In this document: one piece after another, positions 1 to 8,110 of the stretch
Numbering within the stretch: position 1 is the stretch's first letter
How the letters are laid out: the number at the start of each line of letters is the position of its first letter
Assembly (NCBI RefSeq): GCF_007431345.1
Contig: NZ_CP041730.1
Location: 434,001 to 498,000, forward strand
Direction of reading: 5' to 3'
From: Chitinimonas arctica
GTDB lineage: Bacteria > Pseudomonadota > Gammaproteobacteria > Burkholderiales > Chitinimonadaceae
Length of the DNA stretch: 64,000 nucleotides
Notes under the pieces: generated by a model
Database searches by the model: none
Told to the model about the DNA's origin: nothing
The model's input: only the letters and a program-made list of their open reading frames with translations
Position numbers and translations under genes: made by a program

Positions 1-133
1 GTAAAACAGCGGGGACGGTTGAATCGCTGGGCAAACTGTCATGCCGGCCCAGCCAATACAGTCGGTCGCCGAATGCCGTCGCCGTGTCTGACGGTTTTGC
101 GAATAGCGGCGTAATCTTGCCGGACTGAGCCAT
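1..133 (-). CDS. 5' part of an unidentified protein (runs off the window)
   Basis: An open minus-strand frame begins with ATG at 133 and stays open to base 1, giving 44 codons starting MAQSGKITPLF. It is divergent from the exporter gene at 163, so the 29 bp between the two starts would have to hold both start regions. I do not recognise the protein from this fragment, and no clear ribosome binding site is visible. The call rests only on the open frame and the divergent layout. Confidence 0.35.
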   Translation of the reverse strand, partial: MAQSGKITPLFAKPSDTATAFGDRLYWLGRHDSLPSDSTVPAVL

Positions 134-162
134 CCGGCTCGGACGCCGCCAAGGTTGTTACC

Positions 163-1080
163 GTGCCCAATTCCCTGCTCTACTTCGCCGCCACCCTGAT
201 CTGGGGTTCCACCTGGCTCGCCATTACCTTTCAATACGGCGCGGTACCGGCCAGCGCCTCGGTGGCCTACCGCTTCCTGCTGGCGGGCATGCTGATGCTT
301 GGCTGGTGCGCGCTACGCGGCGAACGGCTGCGGCTCAGCCTGGCGGAGCTGCGCTGGTCCGCCTTTCAGGGTGTGTTGATGTTCGGCCTGAGCTATATGC
401 TGGTATACGAGGCGGAGCACCATATTGCCTCCGGCTTGATGGCGGTGCTCAATTCCAGCATGGTCCTGCTCAATGTCCTGGGTATGCGGCTGGCGTTCGG
501 GCGGGCCTTGGACACCAAGTCCCTATTGGGCGCGGGCCTGGGCATTCTGGGCATCGCCCTGGTGTTCTGGCCCGAATTGAGCGAAGTGCGCGGCGCTTCC
601 AGCTGGCTTGGCGTCGCCTGCGGCCTCGGCGCGGCCCTGCTGGCGTCGATAGGTAACCTGGTGGCGCAACGCAATCGCAATCTTGCCGTCCCGCTGCTGC
701 CCGGCATCGGCTACGGCATGCTGGTGGGTGGTACCACCGCCCTGCTGCTGACCGTGCTTAGCGGCCAGCCCCTGGTATTCGATTGGCGCCCCCAATACCT
801 CGCCTCGCTGCTATATCTCGCGGTGTTTGGCTCGGTGGTGGCCTTCGCCTGCTATCTGACCCTGATGGGCCGGATCGGCGCCGCCCGCTCAGGCTATATC
901 GCGGTGGCCGTGCCCATCGTCGCGCTGCTGCTATCCGGATGGTTCGAGGGCTTTGTCTGGCGCAGCTGGACCTTCGCCGGTATCGCCTGCGCCGTGGTGG
1001 GCAATATGATCATGCTGCTGGACGTAGCCGGCTGGCTGCGCAAGATCGGCCTAGCCAGGCTGGCCGCCCGTCTGGCGTAG
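163..1080 (+). CDS. EamA/DMT-superfamily transporter (RhaT/YedA-like)
   Basis: This 305-residue protein is hydrophobic throughout, with about ten predicted transmembrane segments. It has the two-fold EamA repeat: the first half starts at the N-terminal motif IWGSTWLAITFQYG, the second around residue 150. Proteins of this family are inner-membrane exporters of amino acids or other small metabolites; the substrate cannot be read from sequence. Translation probably starts at the GTG at 163, after a short AAGG. Its 3' end overlaps the convergent RNA methyltransferase gene by 30 bp. Confidence 0.85.
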   Translation: MPNSLLYFAATLIWGSTWLAITFQYGAVPASASVAYRFLLAGMLMLGWCALRGERLRLSLAELRWSAFQGVLMFGLSYMLVYEAEHHIASGLMAVLNSSMVLLNVLGMRLAFGRALDTKSLLGAGLGILGIALVFWPELSEVRGASSWLGVACGLGAALLASIGNLVAQRNRNLAVPLLPGIGYGMLVGGTTALLLTVLSGQPLVFDWRPQYLASLLYLAVFGSVVAFACYLTLMGRIGAARSGYIAVAVPIVALLLSGWFEGFVWRSWTFAGIACAVVGNMIMLLDVAGWLRKIGLARLAARLA

Positions 1081-1833
1081 GCGTTCGTACAGGCAGATGG
1101 CCGTGGCGGCGCCGACATTGAGCGACTCCAGCCCGGCCCGCATGGGAATGGCCAGCCGCAGATCGGCGGCGGCCAGGACCTCGGCGCTGACACCCTGCCC
1201 TTCGCTGCCCATCACCAGCACCAGGTCGCCGCACAGGTCCGCCTGGTAGAGCGACACGCTACCGGCCAAGGCGGTCACTGCCTTGCGGCCCTTGAATCCC
1301 CCCAGAAGCGCGGGCAGATCGGCCCGCTCCAATACCGGTACGAGGAAATGCGCACCCATGCCTGCTCTTAGGACCTTGGGCGACCAGACGTCGGCACAGG
1401 CCGTGCCGAGCCACACCTGGTCCACCCCGGCTGCCGCCGCTGTGCGGAGGATGGAGCCGACGTTGCCTGGATCTTGCACGCCGTCGAGCGCCAGGATATG
1501 GCCGCTGGTCCATGGCGCCGGTGCAGCAGGTATCGGCCACACGCCCAGGATGCCACTCAGCGACTCCAGATCGCTCAATTGAGCGAACAGCGCGTCTTCC
1601 AATACGCTGGGCGTCTTGCCGAAACGCGCCAGTACCGCAGCGACTTCAGCCTTGTGCAAGGCACTGGCTGCCACCAGCAGGCGGTCGGGTGGCCGACCCG
1701 CGTCGAATGCCGCGGTGAGCAGGTGTGGCCCGTCGAGCAGGGTCAGCCCGCTTTTCAGGCGTTCCCGGCGATTGTTCGCCAGCTTGACGCAGGACTTGAG
1801 CAGGGGGTTCTGGAGTGACTGGATCAGGTCCAT
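1051..1833 (-). CDS. TrmH/SpoU-family RNA 2'-O-methyltransferase
   Basis: This 260-residue SAM-dependent RNA ribose methyltransferase has a SPOUT (trefoil-knot) C-terminal domain. The three SpoU motifs are visible: DGVQDPGNVGSILR at 117-130, GSEGQG at 209-214, and IPMRAGLESLNVGAA at 229-243. An N-terminal RNA-binding substrate domain (about 1-100, SpoU_sub_bind-like) precedes them. The target RNA (rRNA or tRNA) is not defined by sequence. In many proteobacteria this gene follows rnhB; here it is about 6 kb further on, separated by the motility operon and an LRR gene. Confidence 0.88.
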   Translation of the reverse strand: MDLIQSLQNPLLKSCVKLANNRRERLKSGLTLLDGPHLLTAAFDAGRPPDRLLVAASALHKAEVAAVLARFGKTPSVLEDALFAQLSDLESLSGILGVWPIPAAPAPWTSGHILALDGVQDPGNVGSILRTAAAAGVDQVWLGTACADVWSPKVLRAGMGAHFLVPVLERADLPALLGGFKGRKAVTALAGSVSLYQADLCGDLVLVMGSEGQGVSAEVLAAADLRLAIPMRAGLESLNVGAATAICLYERLRQTGGQPG

Positions 1834-2089
1834 GGGCGGATGGCGTGCAGATATTCGATTGGACGGCGCATATTTTACCTGGCGGTCACACGGGTGGCGC
1901 TACAAATGTCCGCCCAGCCCAGGACAACCCGAAAAGCAGTAAGTCCGCCTCATCCACCGAAGCCAACTAGCTAGCCCTCCCCATCTTGGCGGGAGCCATC
2001 CCATCCAAGAAAGTCTGGAAGTCCACCAACGGCCGGCCCGGGAAGGCGGTGAACAAAAGTTCGTACCGCCGGCGCACAAGGAGCGCACG

Positions 2090-3481
2090 ATGCAAGCCAT
2101 TATTTCCACTCCGCCGGGTGCAAGGTACGCAAGTGCCGCTCCCCTGCCGGCGTACGACCCGGCGTGGCACACGGCTATGGCTCGGTTGTCCGCCAACGAT
2201 CCGGCATTTTCCAGTTGCAGCCTGTGTGGCCTCCCTACCGACGACGAATCCACTTTCGTGATCGATACCACGCGCTTGGAAGAATTTGTCACTGCCCTGG
2301 CGGGAAACAGCCATCTCAAGGATCTTTCGCTGTCCAACCTCGGCATCACCGACACGGGCATGCAAGCAATCGCCAGCGCCGTGATGCGGAGACAAGCCAG
2401 CCTTGCGCGATTCTCCGTGCATGACAACCGGGTTGGCCGCAACGGGATAGCGGCAATTGCCGCGCTACTCACAGACCCTGTTTGCCAATTGCACCAACTC
2501 GAACTGAAAAATTGCAAAATCGACACAAGCGGCGCGCATACACTGGCCGAAGCCATACACTCCGACGCGAACACGCTCACCGCACTCAAGCTAAGGCATA
2601 ACGATGTCGGCGACGCTGGCGCAGCGGTAATTGCCTATGCATTGGCTCAGCCGCAATGTGGTTTGCTTGAACTGGAACTGACAAATAACCGGATCGGCAA
2701 CGCCGGCGCGTCAAGTCTCGCGCGCACCCTTGCCCTTGACCATTGCCGCTTGAATGTACTTCAACTGGGGCTGAACCATATCGATTGCACGGGGGCTTGC
2801 AGCTTGGGCGAGGCCATCGGGAAGAACGGTACCCTGCTTCGTCTATATCTCTTTACCAATAGGATAGGCAGGCTGGGCGCACAAGGCTTGGCGAAGGCGC
2901 TTGTAAGCAATACCAGCCTGACTGTATTGCACCTGGCCCACAACCCCATCGCCTATGAAGGCGCCATCTATTTCGCCGCTGCGCTCGCTCAGAATTACCG
3001 GCTCACCCAATTATCGCTATCCGATAGGCGCGTCAAGAATAAGGTTGAACTAGGCATCGCGCTGAAATTCATAGACTCGGCGCTGCTGCGCAACGAAGAG
3101 AGTGCATTTCATACCGCAGCCATCCTGCACAAACTGGCCAAGAAATCCCTGGAGGCAGGCAATCCCCATGGTGCTTGCGTCTTTTTGCAGCAAACCCGCC
3201 GCCTGGGCCTGGGAGAAATCCAGCAGGACATGCTCGCCGATACCATGGACGCTGCACAAGGGCAGATCAGCCGTGCCGCCGATCTCACCCGACTCGGCCT
3301 ACTCCGTTTACAGGCGCAACACCGCGAACTAGCCCGGCTGAGCTTCGAACGGGCGCTGACGATAGACTACAAGCAGCCTCAAGCCTGGCAAGCGCTCAAG
3401 CAGATCGACAGGGAGCTTTCCGAGCGCCTACCCGTGGATGCGGGAGCGCCGGAAAATATTCCCTTATCCACCCCGCGATAA
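2090..3481 (+). CDS. Leucine-rich-repeat protein with helical C-terminal domain (copy A)
   Basis: This 463-residue protein carries ribonuclease-inhibitor-type LRRs, about 28 residues per repeat with the core LxxLxLxxNxIGxxGA, over roughly residues 70-320. A helical TPR-like tail follows (about 335-450). The start has a good Shine-Dalgarno sequence, AAGGAG, 8 nt upstream. An early CSLC pair (about residue 43-46) is unusual. It belongs to the same family as the two tandem LRR genes at 26.6 and 28.2 kb, with the same order of LRRs then an alpha-helical tail, but is more diverged and has no CaaX end. Such LRRs are protein-interaction scaffolds, sometimes secreted effectors; no signal peptide is seen. 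The 3' end overlaps the convergent HDOD gene by 18 bp. Confidence 0.85.
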   Translation: MQAIISTPPGARYASAAPLPAYDPAWHTAMARLSANDPAFSSCSLCGLPTDDESTFVIDTTRLEEFVTALAGNSHLKDLSLSNLGITDTGMQAIASAVMRRQASLARFSVHDNRVGRNGIAAIAALLTDPVCQLHQLELKNCKIDTSGAHTLAEAIHSDANTLTALKLRHNDVGDAGAAVIAYALAQPQCGLLELELTNNRIGNAGASSLARTLALDHCRLNVLQLGLNHIDCTGACSLGEAIGKNGTLLRLYLFTNRIGRLGAQGLAKALVSNTSLTVLHLAHNPIAYEGAIYFAAALAQNYRLTQLSLSDRRVKNKVELGIALKFIDSALLRNEESAFHTAAILHKLAKKSLEAGNPHGACVFLQQTRRLGLGEIQQDMLADTMDAAQGQISRAADLTRLGLLRLQAQHRELARLSFERALTIDYKQPQAWQALKQIDRELSERLPVDAGAPENIPLSTPR

Positions 3482-4888
3482 ACGCCCCGCCTGCCAGGTA
3501 AGGCACTGCCCGGTCAGCTGGCAAACCTGTTTGAAGCCGTTGTATTGCGCTTCGGTCAGCGGGCCGCCGTGGTTGTCGGCGTAGAACAGGCCGACCGGCT
3601 TGTCGTCCACGAATAGCGACATGGCGACGAAATCACCCTCGCCCACCGCTTGGCGCACACCACGCGGCAGCAGCGCTTCGAATTGGGCGCGGTTGCCAGG
3701 CTTGAGCCAGATCGATTGCGGCTTGAGCATCAGGCGGGTGAACAGGTGCGGGGCGGTCAGATCGACCTGGAGGCTGCGAAGCGGATCATCATCGGCGGCG
3801 CCGACCACATAGCGGGTCTTGAGCAGATTGTGGCCGGCCATCAGCAAGCCGAACACGATGCGCTTCATCCCCAGGCCCTCGGCCTGGGCACGGATGGACA
3901 GGTTCATGATCTGGTTGAAGGTGCCCGAGCCTTGCCCGGCGCGCTGCAGTTCGCGCAGCAGAGAATCGAATGAAGGCTTGCCGGCCGCTTCCGGCGCGGC
4001 CTTGGCTTGCGGCCGCGGCCATTCGCCGGGCAGCATGGGCAGCCAGCGGGCCGGCGGGAAGATCTGCGCATATGGCCAATCCTTGCGGGCGAAGTGCAGC
4101 AACGCGCCGCAAATCAATTGCCACACCTCGGCCTGCTCCATCTCCAGGCTATGGGCGGCCAGGTGCACATCGGCGGCAACACCGTCCTGCCACCATCCCA
4201 TCTGCAGTTTATCCGCCAGGCGCACGGCCGCTTGCTGCAACAGGCTGCGTTGGCTCGATGGGCTACGGTGGTCGAGCAGGCTGGAGAATACTTCCGGCAG
4301 GCTCCAGCGCGCGAACAAGGGCGGCAGTTCGTCCAGGTCGCTGGCGGGCGCGGCGTCCGGCAAGCCGGCTTCCAGCAGCCGCAGCATGCGCGGCATATGG
4401 CCCAGCAAGGCGGCGATATTGATTTCTTCCGGATGGGCGTCATAGCGCAGTTCGCTGAAATCCTTGGCCAGCCTGGCCGCCAGGCGGGTGGTGGCGACCT
4501 CGCGCAGCAGGGCGAAATAGCGGGCCGGATGTTTGGGCAGCAGCATCGACTCGACCGTGGCCAAGCGGGCGAACTGGCCGACAAAGGCATCCACGCCCAT
4601 CAGCAAGACCACGCTTTCCAAGGCCACCACATCGCTGGCCAGGCTGCCGCGCTTGCGCTGGTTGATATGGCGCAGGATATGCGCGGTCAGCAAGGGGTCG
4701 CGCAACACCGCGGCGATGATCTCGTCGCTGCGCACGGTGTCCAGCCGGCCGGCGAAGCCCGCCAGGGCGGCCTTGGTGGATTGCAGGATGGGCAAGGGCC
4801 GGCGGGCCCAGAAGGTCAGCCAGGCTTCGTTCCTTTCGTTCTGCTTGGGTTGCGCGGCCGGCGGGGCGGCGCTCAGGGCATTCGCCAT
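3464..4888 (-). CDS. HDOD-domain signalling protein
   Basis: This 474-residue protein starts at the ATG at 4888 (MANALSAAPP); a longer reading from 5197 merely runs over the upstream gene in another frame. An HDOD domain (a degenerate HD hydrolase fold) spans roughly 40-215, with the typical spacing DPLLTAHILRHINQ and a GHMPRMLRLLEAG helix. The last third resembles a degenerate GAF-like region (VAMSLFVDDKPVGLFYADN, about 430-450). HDOD proteins are regulatory, often tied to motility or c-di-GMP. It overlaps the methyltransferase gene by 16 bp and is the last gene of the motA-motB-methyltransferase-HDOD operon, which suggests a role in motility control (inference). Confidence 0.82.
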   Translation of the reverse strand: MANALSAAPPAAQPKQNERNEAWLTFWARRPLPILQSTKAALAGFAGRLDTVRSDEIIAAVLRDPLLTAHILRHINQRKRGSLASDVVALESVVLLMGVDAFVGQFARLATVESMLLPKHPARYFALLREVATTRLAARLAKDFSELRYDAHPEEINIAALLGHMPRMLRLLEAGLPDAAPASDLDELPPLFARWSLPEVFSSLLDHRSPSSQRSLLQQAAVRLADKLQMGWWQDGVAADVHLAAHSLEMEQAEVWQLICGALLHFARKDWPYAQIFPPARWLPMLPGEWPRPQAKAAPEAAGKPSFDSLLRELQRAGQGSGTFNQIMNLSIRAQAEGLGMKRIVFGLLMAGHNLLKTRYVVGAADDDPLRSLQVDLTAPHLFTRLMLKPQSIWLKPGNRAQFEALLPRGVRQAVGEGDFVAMSLFVDDKPVGLFYADNHGGPLTEAQYNGFKQVCQLTGQCLTWQAGRLSRGG

Positions 4889-5598
4889 AAGTGGAGCTTC
4901 GCGCCCTTCCAGTCGTTGAGTTCGATCACTTCGTCGGCGGCCACATCGGGCACGGTGAAACTGTTGCTGATCAGCAAGCTGCCTGAACGCATCTCCCGGC
5001 GGGCCTTGGCCCACAAGGCCGGCATGGCGGCCGGCGAGAGAAAGGCATAGACGACATCGTAGTTGGCAAGATCCATCCGCATCATATCGCCCCACAAAAG
5101 CCGGGCCGGGTTGCCTGCCAGTTTCAGCCGCAGCCATCCGAGCAGGCAAGGCAGCCAGGCATGCTCCACCCCGCTGACCTTGAGTCCCGGCCTGCACCCC
5201 AGCCTGGCGAGCACCGTCGCGGTGCCGGCGCCGACATCCAGCACGCTGGCCTGTTCCGGCAACAAGCGTTCAAGTGCATCCATGGCGGCGCGGTTGCTCA
5301 AGTAGAGCGGCACCCGGCTGCGGGCGATGGGCCCGAACAACAACCAGGCCAGGACAAAGGCCAATAGATAGATCCAGGGAGGCAGCGCAAGACTCAGGCT
5401 CAAGACGATGGCCGGCGCGAACAGCGCGTGCAGCAGCTGCCACCAGATCGGCTGTCCCAGTAGCCGGGACAGCACGACCGCGATACACAGCTGGCCAAAC
5501 AGGGTGGATAAGGCCGTCCAGTTGAACAGGTACCCAATTGCCAGCGCGGCGCCACCGGCCGCCAGCTGGATTGCCAGGCTCAGCAGCGCGGGGTTCAC
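4873..5598 (-). CDS. Membrane-anchored class I SAM-dependent methyltransferase
   Basis: This 241-residue protein has an N-terminal half with three to four hydrophobic segments (residues about 5-90) and then a Rossmann methyltransferase domain. The SAM-binding motif I is VLDVGAGTATVLARLG (about 118-133), and an acidic motif II-like GVEHAW follows. The last strand region NSFTVPD is consistent with a small methyltransferase. The start codon overlaps the motB stop by 4 bp (5595-5598), so it is translationally coupled to motB. The substrate is unknown; the operon position points to a membrane or motility-linked target, but that is inference. Confidence 0.8.
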   Translation of the reverse strand: MNPALLSLAIQLAAGGAALAIGYLFNWTALSTLFGQLCIAVVLSRLLGQPIWWQLLHALFAPAIVLSLSLALPPWIYLLAFVLAWLLFGPIARSRVPLYLSNRAAMDALERLLPEQASVLDVGAGTATVLARLGCRPGLKVSGVEHAWLPCLLGWLRLKLAGNPARLLWGDMMRMDLANYDVVYAFLSPAAMPALWAKARREMRSGSLLISNSFTVPDVAADEVIELNDWKGAKLHLWRMP

Positions 5599-6497
5599 GG
5601 CTTGGCTTCTGCCGCCGCGCCCGACTTGAGGGCTTCGGCCGGATCGGTGACCGCTTCCGCATCGCCGGCCGCCTTGCCAGCCAACTTCATGATGTTCTCC
5701 TCGGCTTCCTTATTGAGCACGATGATGCTGATGCGGCGATTGACCGGGTTTGCCGGGTTCTCGGTATCGAAAGGGACCGAGCCGGCCAGGCCCACCACCC
5801 GCAGGATCTTGCCGGCGTCCATGCCGCCGACCAGCAGCTGGCGGCGAGAGGCATTGGCGCGGTCGGCCGACAGCTCCCAGTTGCTGTAATTCTTGTCGCC
5901 GGCGGAAAAACCCGCCGCGTCGGTATGGCCGGACAAGGAAAGGCGATTGGGCACCTCATTGAGGATCACCGCGATTTCCTTCAGGATTTCGCTGGCATAA
6001 CCCTCCATCTGGGCGCTGCCGCTCTGGAACATGGGACGGTTCTGCTGATCGATGATCTGTACGCGCAACCCTTCCGGGGTGATATCCAGCAGGATCTGGT
6101 CCTTGTATTGCGCCAACTTGCCGGTTGCGGTGTTCTGGATGGCATCTTCCAGTTTTTTCTTCAGCTCGTTGAGCTTGCGGCTTTCACCTTTCTCCGGGCT
6201 GCGCCGCTGCGAACCGGCCGCCTTGGATAGATCCATGCCGCCGCCTTGCAACACGCTGGTCGATTCGCCGGCACCCGAGCCGCCGCTCATGGCCACGCGC
6301 AAGGGGTTCTGGAAATACTCGGCGATCCCTCGCAGCTCGCCCTTGGTAGCGGAGCCCAGCAGCCACATCAGCAAGAAGAAGGCCATCATGGCCGTGACGA
6401 AGTCGGCATAGGCGATCTTCCAGGCGCCGCCATGGTGACCATGGCCGCCTTTCTTGATCTTCTTGACTACTATGGGGCGCTGCGAATCGTCGCTCAC
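5595..6497 (-). CDS. motB: Flagellar motor stator protein MotB
   Basis: MotB forms the ion-conducting stator with MotA and anchors it to peptidoglycan. The 300-residue protein has a basic N-terminus (VKKIKKGGHGHHGG), one transmembrane helix at about 28-50 and the essential proton-binding aspartate at residue 32 (AYADFVTAMMAFF). A plug/linker follows. The OmpA-like peptidoglycan-binding domain at about 135-265 has GHTDA (190-194), NWELSADRA (207-215) and NRRISI (254-259). Asp32 in the D-F-V-T-A context is typical of proton-driven MotB. The gene lies 41 bp downstream of motA and is coupled to the methyltransferase gene. Confidence 0.96.
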   Translation of the reverse strand: MSDDSQRPIVVKKIKKGGHGHHGGAWKIAYADFVTAMMAFFLLMWLLGSATKGELRGIAEYFQNPLRVAMSGGSGAGESTSVLQGGGMDLSKAAGSQRRSPEKGESRKLNELKKKLEDAIQNTATGKLAQYKDQILLDITPEGLRVQIIDQQNRPMFQSGSAQMEGYASEILKEIAVILNEVPNRLSLSGHTDAAGFSAGDKNYSNWELSADRANASRRQLLVGGMDAGKILRVVGLAGSVPFDTENPANPVNRRISIIVLNKEAEENIMKLAGKAAGDAEAVTDPAEALKSGAAAEAKP

Positions 6498-6538
6498 CGT
6501 TTCTACCTTTCATGCTTTTGCACCGAAGGGAATGCGAT

Positions 6539-7393
6539 CTAGGCTTTTTTGTTCTTCACGTATTCTTCCAGCTCAAGGAAAGACGGTCGTATATGGCCGG
6601 CCATGACCTTGCGGCCGAACTCCACCGCCACCTGCGGCGCATAGCCGTTCAAGCTGGCCAACAGGGTGACCTTGATGGTCTGGAAGACGCGGGTACTGTC
6701 GGCCGCCTTGCCATCCAGGATCCAGGCCAGCGGATTGATAAAGCCATAGGCCAGCAAAATACCCATGAAGGTACCCACCAGGGCCGCACCGATCAGCTTG
6801 CCCAGCTCGGTCGGCGGCAGGTGCAGCGAACCCATGGTATGCACCACCCCCATCACTGCCGCCACGATACCGAAAGCGGGTAGGCCGTCGCCCAGTTTCT
6901 GGAAGAAACCTACCGGTATCTCTGCTTCATGGTGGTGCGTATCGATTTCCACATCCATCAGGTTTTCGATTTCGAATGCATTCAGATTGCCGCCCACCAT
7001 CAAGCGCAGGTAATCGCAGATGAATTCGACCACGTGGTGGTCCTTGGCGATGGTGGCGTACTTGGCGAACATGGGGCTGGCATCGGGGTTCTCGACATCG
7101 CCTTCGATCGACATCAGCCCTTCCTTGCGCACCTTGGACAGGATCTCGAACATCAAGGCGAACAGGTCCATGTAAAAGGCCTTGCCGTAGGGCGAGCTTT
7201 TGAACAGGACCGGAATTGAAGCAAGAATGGCCTTGAGCTGCGGGCCGTAGGCGACCAGCATGGCGCCCAGACCGCCGCCGAAGATGATGACCAGTTCGGA
7301 AGGTTGCCATAACACACCGAGATGGCCGCCATGCGAGACATAGGCGCCGAAGATACAGACGCACATAAACACGTAGCCAATGATGACGAACAT
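6539..7393 (-). CDS. motA: Flagellar motor stator protein MotA
   Basis: This 284-residue four-helix stator subunit carries the cytoplasmic charged residues that contact FliG: R89 and E97 in SKVRKEGLMSIE, equivalent to E. coli R90/E98. The conserved proline of the third helix is present in GDGLPAFGIVAAVMG (P172). Length and order fit the proteobacterial MotA family. It is the first gene of a four-gene operon with motB, a membrane methyltransferase and an HDOD protein; no other flagellar gene is near. Confidence 0.96.
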   Translation of the reverse strand: MFVIIGYVFMCVCIFGAYVSHGGHLGVLWQPSELVIIFGGGLGAMLVAYGPQLKAILASIPVLFKSSPYGKAFYMDLFALMFEILSKVRKEGLMSIEGDVENPDASPMFAKYATIAKDHHVVEFICDYLRLMVGGNLNAFEIENLMDVEIDTHHHEAEIPVGFFQKLGDGLPAFGIVAAVMGVVHTMGSLHLPPTELGKLIGAALVGTFMGILLAYGFINPLAWILDGKAADSTRVFQTIKVTLLASLNGYAPQVAVEFGRKVMAGHIRPSFLELEEYVKNKKA

Positions 7394-7405
7394 CGAACGC
7401 TGCTC

Positions 7406-7433
7406 CCGTTGGCCTGAGAATGCCGAAGTTTTA
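7406..7433 (-). promoter_or_regulatory. Weak FliA (sigma-28)-like promoter upstream of motA
   Basis: On the minus strand, TAAAACTT (7433-7426) is separated by 12 nt from GCCAACGG (7413-7406). The flagellar sigma-28 consensus is TAAAGTTT-N11-GCCGATAA. The -35-like half fits well; the -10-like half matches only partly and the spacer is one base long. It lies about 15-40 nt before the motA start, a plausible place, but support is weak. Confidence 0.2.
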
Positions 7434-7528
7434 TCCGCGCAACGCTTAGATACTAGTCGGCGCGGGAGAAAAATGACAAATTCAAAAGTGCCGGAAGGGC
7501 CGTGGCAAGCCGTTGTCCTACGTTTTCT

Positions 7529-8110
7529 CTAGAAACTCAGCTGCCGCGCCAACAATTGCGCCCGTACCGGCGCAAATCCGCTCCGATGGGCGACGCAGGG
7601 CCCCAAGCTCGCCAAGGCGGCGAGGTGGGCGGGGGTAGGGTAGCCCTTGTGCTCGGCAAAGCCGTAACCGGGATACAGGCGGTCCAGCTCGGCCAGTTCG
7701 GCGTCGCGGGCCACCTTGGCCAGGATGGAGGCAGCGGAAATAGCCGGCTCGGTGGCATCGCCGCGCACAATGGCGCGGCCGGCGCAGGGTAGTCCGGTCG
7801 GCACGCGGTTACCGTCGATCAGCGCTTCGATCGGCAAGGGCCGCAGGTTTTCAACGGCGCGGCGCATGGCCAACATGGTGGCATGCAGGATATTGAGCTT
7901 GTCGATTTCGGCTACGCTGGCATGGGCGATGGTCCACGCCAAGGCTTTCTGCTTGATCTCGTCGGCCAGTCGCTCGCGCTTGGCGGCGGTAAGGGCTTTC
8001 GAGTCGGCCAGGCCGATAATCCCGTGATCGGGCCCGAGGATGACCGCCGCGGTAAAGACCGCGCCGGCCAGGGGCCCCCTGCCCGCTTCGTCCACGCCGC
8101 AGATCAGCAT
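7529..8110 (-). CDS. rnhB: Ribonuclease HII
   Basis: RNase HII cuts the RNA strand of RNA-DNA hybrids and starts removal of misincorporated ribonucleotides. The start used is the ATG at 8110, so that the protein (193 residues) begins MLICGVDEAGRGPLAG, with the first catalytic pair D7/E8; an in-frame extension to 8170 would run into lpxB coding sequence. Other family motifs are DSKALTAAKRE (about 43-53) and the catalytic region PISAASILAKVARD-like (AISAASILAKVARD). It overlaps the lpxB stop by 7 bp and is the last gene of the large lipid A/envelope operon. Confidence 0.95.
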   Translation of the reverse strand: MLICGVDEAGRGPLAGAVFTAAVILGPDHGIIGLADSKALTAAKRERLADEIKQKALAWTIAHASVAEIDKLNILHATMLAMRRAVENLRPLPIEALIDGNRVPTGLPCAGRAIVRGDATEPAISAASILAKVARDAELAELDRLYPGYGFAEHKGYPTPAHLAALASLGPCVAHRSGFAPVRAQLLARQLSF

